DNA from: Candidatus Gastranaerophilales bacterium
GTDB lineage: Bacteria > Cyanobacteriota > Vampirovibrionia > Gastranaerophilales > Gastranaerophilaceae
Assembly: GCA_944324165.1 (NCBI GenBank)
Contig: CALUVG010000007.1
Location: 1-64,000, forward strand
Length of the DNA: 64,000 nt
Reading direction: 5' to 3'
Shown here: positions 1 through 8,827 of the stretch, in pieces
Layout of the letters: each line of letters starts with the position of its first letter
How positions within the stretch are numbered: the stretch's first letter is position 1
Notes under the pieces: model-generated
The model's input: the letters and a program-made list of their open reading frames with translations, nothing else
What the model was told of the DNA's origin: nothing
The model's database searches: none
Program-made: the position numbers and the translations under genes

Positions 1-101
1 CTTGCAATATATTTACCTTGGTTAATTGCAAGTCTTATTGAACGTGTACTTTTTAAGCCTTTTAATTCTGCGATTTTGTTAATATTTATATATTCATCCA
101 T
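1..101 (-). CDS. Mu-type transposase/integrase, N-terminal fragment
   Basis: Only the first 33 codons are in the window and the gene runs off the left edge. The start ATG is at 101-99. The visible residues (MDEYININKIAELKGLKSTR and onward) look like the helix-turn-helix DNA-binding head of MuA-like DDE transposases found in Mu-type phages and transposons. That assignment comes from family pattern memory. No end sequence of an element is visible between it and the tRNA-Ser gene. It could also be another HTH DNA-binding protein. Confidence 0.5.
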   Translation of the reverse strand, partial: MDEYININKIAELKGLKSTRSIRLAINQGKYIA

Positions 102-495
102 ACATACAGATTAACTCTGAAGTCGGAAAGGTGTTCCTTTTTTCCTTCTTTTGTATCATTAGAACATAATTTTATTCAATAGAGGAACCGGACTTTATTT
201 ACTTCAAATGTCAAATAATCATTTTATCCGTACAATTTAGATTATGAGGGCGAAATAGGCTATAACATTGATTTTAAAATAGAAAATTTAAGACAATTCT
301 TGGACAGTAATCGGACAATCAAGACCATCAAAAGACCGTTTTGTAACATATAAAACGATTACTTCCGACCACCAAAGTTCAAACACAAAGCCAACTTTGC
401 CGAATAATCTTTTTATGCGTTCAGATAAAATGTCCCGTTAAATTACATCGGCAGGTGTATATCAAACTATAATAATCTTTTTAAGAAAAATAAAC
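102..495. other. Intergenic region, no gene seen
   Basis: This AT-rich gap of about 390 bases lies between the transposase-like start and tRNA-Ser. I see no coding frame with a plausible start. The decamer acttccgacc at 361-370 is the reverse complement of ggtcggaagt, which flanks the palindromic repeat near 38.65 kb, so a decayed dispersed repeat may be present. Nothing else is supported. Confidence 0.4.
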
Positions 496-582
496 CGGAG
501 AGGGAGGGATTCGAACCCTCGGTGAAGTTTCCCTCACACAACCTTTCCAAGATTGCACCTTAAACCGCTCGGACACCTCTCC
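496..582 (-). tRNA. tRNA-Ser (anticodon GGA)
   Basis: An 87-nt cloverleaf on the minus strand. The acceptor arms GGAGAGG (582-576) and CCTCTCC pair, followed by discriminator G at 496. The anticodon stem CAATC/GGTTG encloses loop TTGGAAA, giving anticodon GGA that reads UCC/UCU. It has the long variable arm typical of class II tRNA-Ser and a T-loop GTTCGAA. CCA is not encoded. Confidence 0.95.
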
Positions 583-680
583 TTGGTATGTAAATTTTAC
601 ATGCTAAAAGCTATATTTATATTTTACTCTAATACTTTCCTATTGTAAATAGCTGATTAATATTTCTTTTTAATCCAAAA

Positions 681-727
681 GAATATCACATCCTACTTTG
701 GCTATTGCCTTTTTAGATGTGATATTC
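681..727 (-). terminator. Inverted repeat, probable terminator of the CMD-cupin gene
   Basis: A perfect 12-bp inverted repeat (GAATATCACATC at 681-692, GATGTGATATTC at 716-727) with a 23-nt loop lies 23 nt beyond the stop of the minus-strand CMD-cupin gene. On that strand it is followed by TTTTGG. The loop is long for an intrinsic terminator, so a protein-binding site is an alternative. Confidence 0.45.
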
Positions 728-750
728 TGCATAATATTACTTCTTTATTT

Positions 751-1791
751 TTATTTCAATTTGTTATAATCTTCATCACTGACTTCTTCAAGCCATTCAG
801 TTGAGCCGCCCTCTGAAGGAACTTCTATTGCAAGATGTGCAAACCAGCTGTCTTTTGCCGCACCATGCCAGTGCTTAACTCCGGCAGGAATATTTACTAC
901 ATCTCCGGGATGTAACTCTTGTGCCGGTTTACCCCATTCTTGATAGTAGCCTCTCCCCCGTGTGACTAAAAGGATTTGACCGCCTTTATGATGGATGTGC
1001 CAGTTGTTTCTGCATCCGGGTTCAAATGTTACATTCGCAACCGGTACACCGCTAGTAGTTAATTTATTTAGATAACTCTGCCCTTTGAAGTACTGTGCAA
1101 AAGCTGTATTTGGCTCCCCTATTTTGAAAATTTCTTCTCCGTAATTGTTTTTACTTGTAAGTTTTAGTATTTCATCGACCTGCTCTTGTGTCAGACCTGT
1201 ATTTTTACCAACTTGTATGTGCGCGTTTAATTGCGGATCCACACCTTTTATTGATGAAAGTGCTGCTATTGTTGCTATCTCGCGTTCCTGATTGGTTAAA
1301 ACGCCTCTTGCAAAAATATCTGCAAATAAGTGTTCTTTCAAATATGCGTCAATAGCAGGAACAAATTCAACATACGGAGCTTTTACCGGAGCACCAACAA
1401 GTTCTGTTTGTATTTTTGTACCGTACTCATTTTTGTTTGTTTCAGGCGGCAGCGTTTTTCCAGCCTTGCCTAATTTATCATTTATACCTTTTGTTTCTCT
1501 GTCATCTGCTACTTTTATAAATGTATTTATTGCATTCAAACTTCTCGGAAATCCGCAATAAGCATACATTTGTGTTAGTATTTCTTTTATTTCATTTATT
1601 GTCATACCATCATCCAGTGCTTTGTTTATTGCTGATTCAAGACTAAGCTGATCTCCTGAAGCTGTGTAGGATGAAATAAATACAATATCTTGCTGTTTGG
1701 TACTTAAAATTTCACCCGCCATTGTTTTACCTCCTATTACTAGTCCTAATAATGCAAATAATGTTAACAACGATAAAAATAATCTTTTCAT
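751..1791 (-). CDS. Secreted CMD-CMD-cupin fusion protein
   Basis: The 346-aa protein has an N-terminal signal peptide (residues 1-25, ending near TMA). Two carboxymuconolactone-decarboxylase-like alpha-helical units follow, at about 45-100 (YCGFPRSLNA at 78-87) and 140-215. A C-terminal cupin occupies about 245-325, with metal-ligand candidates WHIHH (264-268) and the PGDVVNIPAG...HWH stretch (295-309). The first CMD unit has a single Cys and no CxxC pair, so AhpD-like peroxidase chemistry is unlikely. The family is annotated as carboxymuconolactone decarboxylase/cupin, but real substrates are mostly unknown. The start ATG is preceded by GAGG. It is monocistronic and diverges from the DUF2023 gene. 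Confidence 0.8.
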   Translation of the reverse strand: MKRLFLSLLTLFALLGLVIGGKTMAGEILSTKQQDIVFISSYTASGDQLSLESAINKALDDGMTINEIKEILTQMYAYCGFPRSLNAINTFIKVADDRETKGINDKLGKAGKTLPPETNKNEYGTKIQTELVGAPVKAPYVEFVPAIDAYLKEHLFADIFARGVLTNQEREIATIAALSSIKGVDPQLNAHIQVGKNTGLTQEQVDEILKLTSKNNYGEEIFKIGEPNTAFAQYFKGQSYLNKLTTSGVPVANVTFEPGCRNNWHIHHKGGQILLVTRGRGYYQEWGKPAQELHPGDVVNIPAGVKHWHGAAKDSWFAHLAIEVPSEGGSTEWLEEVSDEDYNKLK

Positions 1792-1932
1792 AATTCAATC
1801 CTCAAACTTTTACATTTTAAATTATATCATATATTTTTTAAAGTTTGTATATCAATTTCTTCCATATTATTATCTTATTCTCTCATTATTTTTGCTATTG
1901 ACATCTTTTTAAATAAAGTTTATTATAAATAT

Positions 1933-1950
1933 TGTTAGACATGTCTAACA
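1933..1950. promoter_or_regulatory. 18-bp perfect palindrome, candidate operator
   Basis: TGTTAGACATGTCTAACA reads identically on both strands. It sits in the gap between the divergent CMD-cupin and DUF2023 genes, 12 nt upstream of the DUF2023 start and just ahead of its AAGGGG ribosome-binding site. A symmetrical site this long and close to a start is typical of a dimeric repressor operator. The regulator is not identifiable from the window. Confidence 0.55.
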
Positions 1951-1962
1951 AAGGGGAAAAAT

Positions 1963-2412
1963 ATGTTTATTAATGCTATTACACCATATTCATTTAAGAA
2001 TTACTCCGGCAAAACGCCATCTTTCACACATAAAATGCCGAACATTAAGCCTCTGCTGCCTAATGAGTACAGCGATTTGAGGGTATTCCATCATCATATT
2101 TATGAATTCAAAAAGGGGATTAGAAACCTAATATTAACAACCGAAAAATCTATGTACAGGAATTCAATAGAGCAGCGGTTAAAAAATGAAAATATAGATT
2201 ATTTAATTCACGAAGTTGATGATAAAAAGATTAATGTATTTTTTGGGGCTCAACAATGTGTTAACGTTGTAAAAACATTTCCCAATAAATTAAACAAACT
2301 CACACCGGAACAGGATTTTATGCTGGGGATAATGCTTGGATATGATCGTGTTAAGCAATGTGAACGATATTTGAAAATTAAACAAAATGTTATAAAATTA
2401 AATAATAAATAG
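1963..2412 (+). CDS. DUF2023-family protein with N-terminal leader
   Basis: The 149-aa protein matches the DUF2023 pattern: FHHHIYEFKKG (42-52), NVFFG (91-95) and LGIMLGYDRVKQCERYL (121-137). The family is small, cytosolic and of unknown function. From memory it is often found near flavodoxins, but none is adjacent here. The first 25 or so residues precede the domain and contain PSFTHK (19-24), matching a leader motif in three other unrelated proteins of this window. An AAGGGG site precedes the ATG. It is followed after 21 bp by a secreted orphan, so the two may be co-transcribed under the palindrome at 1933-1950. Confidence 0.75.
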   Translation: MFINAITPYSFKNYSGKTPSFTHKMPNIKPLLPNEYSDLRVFHHHIYEFKKGIRNLILTTEKSMYRNSIEQRLKNENIDYLIHEVDDKKINVFFGAQQCVNVVKTFPNKLNKLTPEQDFMLGIMLGYDRVKQCERYLKIKQNVIKLNNK

Positions 2413-2433
2413 TTATTCTATATTGGAGCAATT

Positions 2434-2883
2434 ATGAAGAGAATTCTTTTGTTATTAATTTTATGCTTATTAACCATGCCGGCGGTATGTGCAGTCGAAA
2501 ACAAGATGCAGCTAGATGACGAAACCCTTATAAGAGGGATTGTAAATAGTGAAATAGGCAGACTATCAAGGCATCATGCAGCATTAAAAATGGATTATAT
2601 TGAATACAAAATTAATAATGGAAAGACAACATATTCGCAAATTCTTGAACTTGAAAAAAAATATAAGGATGATACCTCTGCAAATGCAGAAATTAACAGA
2701 AAATATATTGCTGATTTAAAAAGTTTTTACATGTTTCTTGCAAGTTATCCTGATGAAAAAAGTATGAGTGCTGAGTTTCTTAAAGACTTTAATTCACGAA
2801 AAATTCTTGTACCGGATAATGAATATAAATTATTAGATAAAGATTTAAAAATTCTGCTTGCCGTTGTTAATGTCTTTAATTAA
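2434..2883 (+). CDS. Secreted protein of unknown function
   Basis: The 149-aa product starts with a clear signal peptide (MKRILLLLILCLLTMPAVCA, cleavage after residue 20). The rest is charged and mostly helical, with no cysteine and no motif I recognise. A GGAG lies upstream of the ATG. It follows the DUF2023 gene by 21 bp, and its 3' end overlaps the 3' end of the convergent glycosyltransferase by 8 bp. It is probably periplasmic; it has no lipobox. Confidence 0.65.
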   Translation: MKRILLLLILCLLTMPAVCAVENKMQLDDETLIRGIVNSEIGRLSRHHAALKMDYIEYKINNGKTTYSQILELEKKYKDDTSANAEINRKYIADLKSFYMFLASYPDEKSMSAEFLKDFNSRKILVPDNEYKLLDKDLKILLAVVNVFN

Positions 2884-3841
2884 TTTTTAACTTTTCTTTA
2901 ATCAAAGGGATAAATTTAAGCATTGAAGTATCTTCATCAGTTGATAGATAATCAGGAATGTAGGGTCTGTTTTCACGTTTTTCATTACAGGTTGCGCGCC
3001 CTTTGTGAATTTTTTCTTGCATTTCAGTATAAGATCTTGTCCAGTAGTGATTAACTCTTATTACGTCATGATAAGGTTTATTAAAAGGACCGTACATATC
3101 TGCCCCTGAAGCATTAACTACTTTGGAAAATAATTTATAAATAAAATAATGAGGGTTATTGCAAGCAATGACGGATTTGGGTCTAACAATAGATTTAACA
3201 TGCTGATTACCGCCTGCCTTAAAGTCACATTTTGAAAAATTTTCACAAACAAGCCCTTCAGGTTTTTCGTAATGTCCGTTAAAGCCATGTAATAACCAGC
3301 TTATACATACTGCATCTATCTTATGTGGGATTTTCTTTTCGAGATAATAAATAAAATCTAAAATGTTGTCGTGCATTATCGGAGTAATAAATTCATCAAC
3401 ATCAACAAATGCCATAAATTTCACTTTATGCCTGTTTTTTATAATCGAATCCGTGTATGCCGGGCACTGTGCACAACTACCCGGATAGTATTGGTAAATA
3501 ACATCACCGCACTCAATATATGGCAGCAAAACTTCTCTGCTATTATCAGTACTGCCATTGTCATAAATAAAAAATTTTTCAACCCCGACAAGTTTGTGAA
3601 ATTCTATCCATTCTCTAAGATAAGGAGCTTCATCTTTTACTATTGCGGTTATAGCAAGATTAATTTCAGGTTTTCTAAAGTCAAAAATTGATATATAACA
3701 TATGAATGTTTTTTCAATAAAATTAAAGAGCCCCAGTTCATTAAGATAATTCCATTTTTGTTTAATTTTTTCACGAGAGGTGCTGTTAGTAATTATATAT
3801 TCACTCAATTTTGCACAAATGTGACGAAAAAGTTTAGCCAA
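2876..3841 (-). CDS. GT92/GT2-like glycosyltransferase
   Basis: The 321-aa protein carries the signature of the DUF23/GT92 and Glyco_tranf_2_4 group: AIVKDEAPYLREWIEFH (66-82), FIYDNGSTD (91-99) and the DXD-type FVDVDEF (145-151). These usually bind the nucleotide sugar and its metal. It has no signal peptide, so it likely acts at the cytosolic face on a surface polysaccharide or protein glycan. The chosen start is TTG at 3841, with GGAGG about 10 nt upstream. It stands alone, so the acceptor cannot be deduced. Confidence 0.75.
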   Translation of the reverse strand: MAKLFRHICAKLSEYIITNSTSREKIKQKWNYLNELGLFNFIEKTFICYISIFDFRKPEINLAITAIVKDEAPYLREWIEFHKLVGVEKFFIYDNGSTDNSREVLLPYIECGDVIYQYYPGSCAQCPAYTDSIIKNRHKVKFMAFVDVDEFITPIMHDNILDFIYYLEKKIPHKIDAVCISWLLHGFNGHYEKPEGLVCENFSKCDFKAGGNQHVKSIVRPKSVIACNNPHYFIYKLFSKVVNASGADMYGPFNKPYHDVIRVNHYWTRSYTEMQEKIHKGRATCNEKRENRPYIPDYLSTDEDTSMLKFIPLIKEKLKIN

Positions 3842-3956
3842 ATCTTGAATACCTCCACTTAATATTTTAGTATAAATATTAAAATTTGTGAAGAGTTGAA
3901 ATACAAATACGTTTTTTTTTGATAGACTATGTATGTGTGAAATTGGAGGTAGATGT

Positions 3957-4598
3957 ATGTCAAAATTTAATTTAATGTCTTATCTTGTTCCACCTGAGGA
4001 TAAAATGTTTTTTACATTATTTCAGGATAGCGCGGAAATTTGTAAGAAATCTGCCGGACTTTATAATCAAATAATGGAAAGCGGTCTTACTGATGAAATA
4101 AAGGAAAAGGCTTTTAAAAATAAGAAAAAAGGTAAATTATCCTTTAAACTGATTTTAAAACAATTAAATAAAAGTTTTATAACTCCGCTAGAAAGAGAAG
4201 ACATTCAATATATAGCCGTACAATTGAGAAAAATTAATAAAAAGATTATTAAAGCTTGTTTGAATTTAGAGGTATACAAACTATATGAATATACCGAAGA
4301 AATGAAAGAACAGGCTTTAACTTTAGTTAAGGCAACAGAACAGCTATCCGTAATATTATCTAAATTTAAGAAAGTCAGTGATGTAGAAGAGATTACCAAA
4401 GCAAATATTGCAATGAAAGAACTGGAATCTCACGGCGATGAAGTACACTATAAAGCAATGAGTGATCTGTTCTCCGGTAAATATGACGCACTTACTGTTA
4501 TTAAACTGCGGGATATGTATAAAGAAATTGAAAATGCTCTGGACGCATGTTTCTATGTATCTGACGCTATATTAAATGTTGTGTTGAAACAGAGTTAG
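3957..4598 (+). CDS. DUF47 PhoU-like phosphate-transport accessory protein
   Basis: This 213-aa, almost entirely helical cytosolic protein belongs to the DUF47/PhoU-like family, which is typically encoded beside Pit phosphate transporters and thought to regulate them. An in-frame ATG exists at 3933, but GGAGG at 3945-3949 lies 7 nt before the ATG at 3957, so the shorter form is preferred. The pit gene begins 9 bp after its stop, which strongly supports a two-gene operon. Confidence 0.88.
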   Translation: MSKFNLMSYLVPPEDKMFFTLFQDSAEICKKSAGLYNQIMESGLTDEIKEKAFKNKKKGKLSFKLILKQLNKSFITPLEREDIQYIAVQLRKINKKIIKACLNLEVYKLYEYTEEMKEQALTLVKATEQLSVILSKFKKVSDVEEITKANIAMKELESHGDEVHYKAMSDLFSGKYDALTVIKLRDMYKEIENALDACFYVSDAILNVVLKQS

Positions 4599-4607
4599 GA
4601 GTAGCGA

Positions 4608-5624
4608 ATGTCTATTACGATTTTATTATTAATTGCTGTAATTGCGGTAGCATTAGCGTTTGAATTTATAAACGGGTTTCATGATTGTGCCAATGCTATA
4701 GCAACAGTTGTTTCAACAAAAGTTCTGTCCCCCAAACAGGCAGTTGTGTTTGGCGCAAGTCTGGAATTTATCGGGGCTTTAACCGGTACTCACGTTGCAA
4801 AGACAATAGGCTCAGGCATTGTTAATGCAGAAATGATTACTTTAACCGTTATATTTTGTGCTTTGCTTGCAGCTGTATTATGGAATTTATTAACCTGGTA
4901 TTTGGGCTTGCCTTCAAGTTCTTCACATGCACTTATTGGCGGCTTACTGGGCGCATCCATAGTAAAAGCAGGAGTTAGTGTAGTTCATGTCAAGACATTA
5001 ATGGATAAAGTAATTATTCCAATGTTTACATCTCCTGTTCTCGGATTTGTTGTAGGGTTTAGTTTTATGCTGTTCCTTGTATTATTATTTTACAGAGCAA
5101 ATCCTCAAATCGTAAATAAACGTTTCAGAAAACTGCAATTAATATCATCCGGTTTAATGGCGTTAAGCCACGGTTCAAATGATGCACAAAAAACAATGGG
5201 TATAATTACACTGGCATTACTGGCCGGCGGTGTTCTTCATAAGGGACCAAACGGCGACTTTGATATTCCTATATATGTTATTATGATTTGTGCTTTGACA
5301 ATGGCTGCAGGAACAATGAATGGCGGCTGGAAAATCATTAAGACAATGGGACATAAAATTATCAGACTTAAACCGATACATGGTTTTGCCGCAGAAACAT
5401 CCGCAGCAGGTTTAATTTTAACTGCATCGCATTTTGGTATCCCGCTTAGTACAACTCATGTAATATCTACGGCGATTATGGGCGTTGGTTCTACATTACA
5501 TGCTCACGCGGTTAAATGGAGAATAGTTGGGAATATCGTTACAGCCTGGGTTTTAACTATTCCTGCATGTATGATTTTATCAGCAGTTATTTACTATTCA
5601 ATTTATCATTTTATATTAAAATAA
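4608..5624 (+). CDS. pit: Inorganic phosphate transporter, PiT family
   Basis: The 338-aa polytopic membrane protein has the duplicated PiT signatures: GFHDCANA (about 23-30) in the N-terminal half and GSNDAQKTMG in the C-terminal half. It also has the paired S-rich re-entrant segments LPSSSSHALIGG and IPLSTTHVIST. PiT proteins import phosphate with H+ or Na+. It is translated from GGAG just after the DUF47 gene and ends at a strong bidirectional terminator. Confidence 0.92.
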   Translation: MSITILLLIAVIAVALAFEFINGFHDCANAIATVVSTKVLSPKQAVVFGASLEFIGALTGTHVAKTIGSGIVNAEMITLTVIFCALLAAVLWNLLTWYLGLPSSSSHALIGGLLGASIVKAGVSVVHVKTLMDKVIIPMFTSPVLGFVVGFSFMLFLVLLFYRANPQIVNKRFRKLQLISSGLMALSHGSNDAQKTMGIITLALLAGGVLHKGPNGDFDIPIYVIMICALTMAAGTMNGGWKIIKTMGHKIIRLKPIHGFAAETSAAGLILTASHFGIPLSTTHVISTAIMGVGSTLHAHAVKWRIVGNIVTAWVLTIPACMILSAVIYYSIYHFILK

Positions 5625-5632
5625 AACGACAT

Positions 5633-5669
5633 AAAAAAAGCCTCTGAAAAATCTATCAGAGGCTTTTTT
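5633..5669. terminator. Bidirectional intrinsic terminator
   Basis: Stem GCCTCTGA (5640-5647) pairs with TCAGAGGC (5656-5663), flanked by A-run and T-run. It can end both pit (plus) and the convergent GDYXXLXY gene (minus). Confidence 0.92.
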
Positions 5670-5670
5670 A

Positions 5671-6186
5671 TTATTGTGCAATTATTTTTTTAACCCTTGC
5701 ATTACCATTAGGGGCTATATATATTCTTGCGTAACCACCGTATTTTTGTAATCTTTTTTCTAACTTTCTTCCACTGCCTTCTTTAAGATAAAAACGATCA
5801 ATATTCTTATAGTCCATATTGTACAATGCTTTTCTTGTTTTTTTATTAAATCTTACACTACGAATATGTCCTTTTATGAACAATTCGTCTTTTGGCTTTG
5901 AATACTGTATATCTTTAGCAGTACCATGACCTTTTTCATCACGTTTCAAAATAACATAAGCAGTTTTTTCATAATTAACCTCAGGTCTCTTATCTGCCGC
6001 AAGTTCAATATTATCTATGTCATAATGCAAGGTAACATAGTCGCCTCTTAAAAAATCACGAGGATCATAAGGTACTATTTTAAGAAGAACTTCTTCTCCT
6101 TTTGTGAAAATATTTTCATTGTAGAAACAAATCCCCAGAGTAATTAAACTCCACACTACAGCAATTATGTATACAGTTTTTTTCAT
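5671..6186 (-). CDS. GDYXXLXY-domain membrane-anchored protein
   Basis: The 171-aa protein has one N-terminal membrane segment (4-21) and the family signature RGDYVTLHY (47-55) preceded by PYDPRDFL. The GDYXXLXY family is of unknown function and is commonly encoded next to DUF2157 membrane proteins, as here. Its start overlaps the last base of the DUF2157 stop codon, indicating translational coupling. The soluble part is predicted outside the membrane. Confidence 0.85.
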   Translation of the reverse strand: MKKTVYIIAVVWSLITLGICFYNENIFTKGEEVLLKIVPYDPRDFLRGDYVTLHYDIDNIELAADKRPEVNYEKTAYVILKRDEKGHGTAKDIQYSKPKDELFIKGHIRSVRFNKKTRKALYNMDYKNIDRFYLKEGSGRKLEKRLQKYGGYARIYIAPNGNARVKKIIAQ

Positions 6187-7334
6187 TACTCCTCCTTATT
6201 TAATTTTTTTATAGTCTTCTTTTTATATTTTTCAAGGAAAATGCCTAATGATATTAGTGCCACACCGCCGATAAAGAAAAACAGAGTTTTATCCATAAAT
6301 GACCACGCAAAGCGGCAATAGGTTGAAAGAACATATATTGTTAACATCATATTGGTCATATTGATAAGTGATACATTTTCGTATTTGTAGCCGAAACTAA
6401 ACCCGCCCCAGATTAAATATATTATGAAAATATGCGCAGCGAGAGAAACAGATAAAGTATTTACCTGCGGGCATAACATCAGTAAAAGCATAAATGCCGG
6501 TACTGCAACCAGAAAAGCCGTCTCTGCTTTAAAGAAATCTTCTTTCTGTTTATTCCGTATAAAATTCACGATATTAAACAATATAATCAAAACAGGCGGC
6601 AAAATATAATTTATCTTCGTTATATGGTAAGAATACTCAACAGAAAAAATTAATATAAGAAAAGTTATAAAAATCGGCAGCAGTGCAGTTAACTTATAGC
6701 TAACCGCAAAATCCGGGTATTGTTCCTGAATAATATTTGTGTTTCCTGCTGAATATAATATAGCCCCAATAATAAAAGGCATATATATAGTCCAAATTAG
6801 TAAATCGTCATAATCCCAGTAAGCATATAACGTACAAAAAGCACATATAAACAGTATAATGGAAAGCCAGTTAATAGCTCTGCTTTTGTATATAAATGCA
6901 AGCGGAATTATACTCACAAACCACAGCCACAAAATCATTGTAGCTTCCGCATCAATATTATAAATCTGAGTTAAAAACGCATAGTTTGCTCCGATTAAAA
7001 TCGTAGACAGAAAAATCAAGGCATTCCCCAGCCCCGGCAGATTTTTCTTTTCGTAAGCAATATAATCCCCTCCTATTAAAAACAAAAGTGCAGCTATAAA
7101 TACTAAAAGCGGCTTCAAAAAATTTATCTGCTCCAATAATTTCCAGATCCAGTCATTATCCGCAATAAAAGTAATAACACTTGTGCCTAACAAAATAACA
7201 CCTATTGTATAAAATGTTATTTGAATTGCTAATTTGAACTTTTGTTTATTAATGTCTGCAACTTCTTCTTCCAGCTTGTTTGCCAGAGTTTCATCAATGA
7301 GTCCTTTTGCCAGCCAGCGTTTTATAGCCTTCAT
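6186..7334 (-). CDS. DUF2157 polytopic membrane protein
   Basis: The 382-aa protein opens with a soluble helical section (KRWLAKGLIDETLANKLEEE) typical of DUF2157. About ten hydrophobic segments follow. No enzymatic motif is visible. GGAG precedes the ATG. It is coupled to the downstream GDYXXLXY gene, so the two probably form one membrane complex of unknown role. Confidence 0.82.
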   Translation of the reverse strand: MKAIKRWLAKGLIDETLANKLEEEVADINKQKFKLAIQITFYTIGVILLGTSVITFIADNDWIWKLLEQINFLKPLLVFIAALLFLIGGDYIAYEKKNLPGLGNALIFLSTILIGANYAFLTQIYNIDAEATMILWLWFVSIIPLAFIYKSRAINWLSIILFICAFCTLYAYWDYDDLLIWTIYMPFIIGAILYSAGNTNIIQEQYPDFAVSYKLTALLPIFITFLILIFSVEYSYHITKINYILPPVLIILFNIVNFIRNKQKEDFFKAETAFLVAVPAFMLLLMLCPQVNTLSVSLAAHIFIIYLIWGGFSFGYKYENVSLINMTNMMLTIYVLSTYCRFAWSFMDKTLFFFIGGVALISLGIFLEKYKKKTIKKLNKEE

Positions 7335-7467
7335 ATTATCACTCCTAAATTATTCACCTTTAATTATTTTATTATAAAATAGTTTTAATGATTTGTAAAC
7401 TTCTTTATGATATATTAAGTCTGCAAATTAAATGAAAAAGAGTTAAATTTTAAGAAAGTTGAATTAT

Positions 7468-8790
7468 ATGGACTGGCACATTTTATTAAACCCTATATTA
7501 GTATCGGTAGTACTTCTTTGTATTCTGTGCTTATGCAGGATAAATGTTCTTATGGCATTATTTATTTCGGCTGTGGCAGCAGGTTTGATTGCAGGAATGC
7601 CGGTTAATGAGATTATGACGACTTTTATCAACGGAATGGGAGGGAATTCTGAAACGGCTTTAAGTTATATTTTGCTCGGAGCATTTGCAGCAGCAATGAC
7701 GCATACAGGATTGGCGTTTGTGCTGTCAAAAAGAATATCTCTTATGATAAAAAGTAATGCACTGCTTTTGATTGGAATAATCACAATAATGGCTGTTATG
7801 TCTCAAAATTTAATTCCTGTCCATATTGCATTTATACCGATAATTATACCTCCGCTGCTGCATGTCATGAACAGATTGAAAATAGACCGCCGTTCAGTCG
7901 CATGTGCGCTTGCTTTTGGTTTAAAAGCTCCATATATTGCAATACCGGCTGGTTTTGGACTTATATTTCAGGGGCTTTTGGCAGACAATCTTACTATGAA
8001 CGGAGTTGTAATTTCAAAACTTGATATATGGAAATATACATGGTTTCTTGGCTTGGCGATGATAGCGGGACTTTTAACTGCGATATTCATTACCTACCAC
8101 AAGCCCAGAGAATATAAAAATCTAAAAATTAATACAGAAACAGTAGAATACCAGAAACGTTCAATACGTTTAAACAGAAATCATTATATAACCCTTCTTG
8201 CAGCGTTTGCAACTCTGGGGGTGCAATTATGGACAGGGTCACTTCCTTTGGGAGCACTGGTCGGGTTATGTATAATTTTTGGGGCTCAGGCAATTGATCA
8301 TGACAAAATGGATAAGGTTATAAATGAAGGCGTCGGGCTTATGGGATATGTTGCATTTGTAATGCTTGTGGCTGCAGGCTTTGCAATGGTCCTGAATGCA
8401 ACAGGCGGTATAGATGAACTTGTAAATGCATTTGTACCTTTAATGATGGGGAATAAACTTATTGCGGCATCACTTATGCTTTTAATAGGGTTATTTATAA
8501 CTATTGGTATAGGCACATCTTTTGGTACAATCCCTATTCTTGCTGTGTTATTTGTACCGATATGTGTAAAATTAGGATTTAGCCTGCCTGCTACGGTTAT
8601 TGTAATGGCAGCAGCTGCAGCCCTTGGAGATGCTGGCTCACCGGCGTCGGATACAACACTCGGACCTACAGCGGGCTTAAATGCAGACGGACAGCACGAT
8701 CACATATGGGATACCTGTGTACCGACTTTTTTACACTACAATATTGCCTTAATTATCTTCGCTCTTGCTGCGGTATTAATTTTTAAGTAA
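7468..8790 (+). CDS. Na+/H+ antiporter-family (NhaC-like) transporter
   Basis: The 440-aa protein has about 11-12 hydrophobic segments and matches the Na_H_antiporter/NhaC superfamily layout, including the conserved C-terminal AAAAALGDAGSPASDTTLGP stretch. Similar proteins are also predicted amino-acid/H+ antiporters, so the cargo is uncertain. A TTG lies 9 bases upstream in frame, but the ATG at 7468 has AAGAAAG at a normal distance and is preferred. It is a single gene with no neighbour that hints at the substrate. Confidence 0.8.
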   Translation: MDWHILLNPILVSVVLLCILCLCRINVLMALFISAVAAGLIAGMPVNEIMTTFINGMGGNSETALSYILLGAFAAAMTHTGLAFVLSKRISLMIKSNALLLIGIITIMAVMSQNLIPVHIAFIPIIIPPLLHVMNRLKIDRRSVACALAFGLKAPYIAIPAGFGLIFQGLLADNLTMNGVVISKLDIWKYTWFLGLAMIAGLLTAIFITYHKPREYKNLKINTETVEYQKRSIRLNRNHYITLLAAFATLGVQLWTGSLPLGALVGLCIIFGAQAIDHDKMDKVINEGVGLMGYVAFVMLVAAGFAMVLNATGGIDELVNAFVPLMMGNKLIAASLMLLIGLFITIGIGTSFGTIPILAVLFVPICVKLGFSLPATVIVMAAAAALGDAGSPASDTTLGPTAGLNADGQHDHIWDTCVPTFLHYNIALIIFALAAVLIFK

Positions 8791-8793
8791 CAC

Positions 8794-8821
8794 TTGAAAT
8801 TTTTTAAAAATTTGCTATTAT
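8794..8821 (+). promoter_or_regulatory. Promoter giving a leaderless start for gene 8828
   Basis: TTGAAA (8794-8799), a 16-bp spacer ending in TGC (an extended -10 element), and TATTAT (8816-8821). Six bases separate the -10 from the ATG at 8828, which places transcription start at or next to the start codon. No Shine-Dalgarno sequence is present. Confidence 0.6.
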
Positions 8822-8827
8822 TAAATT

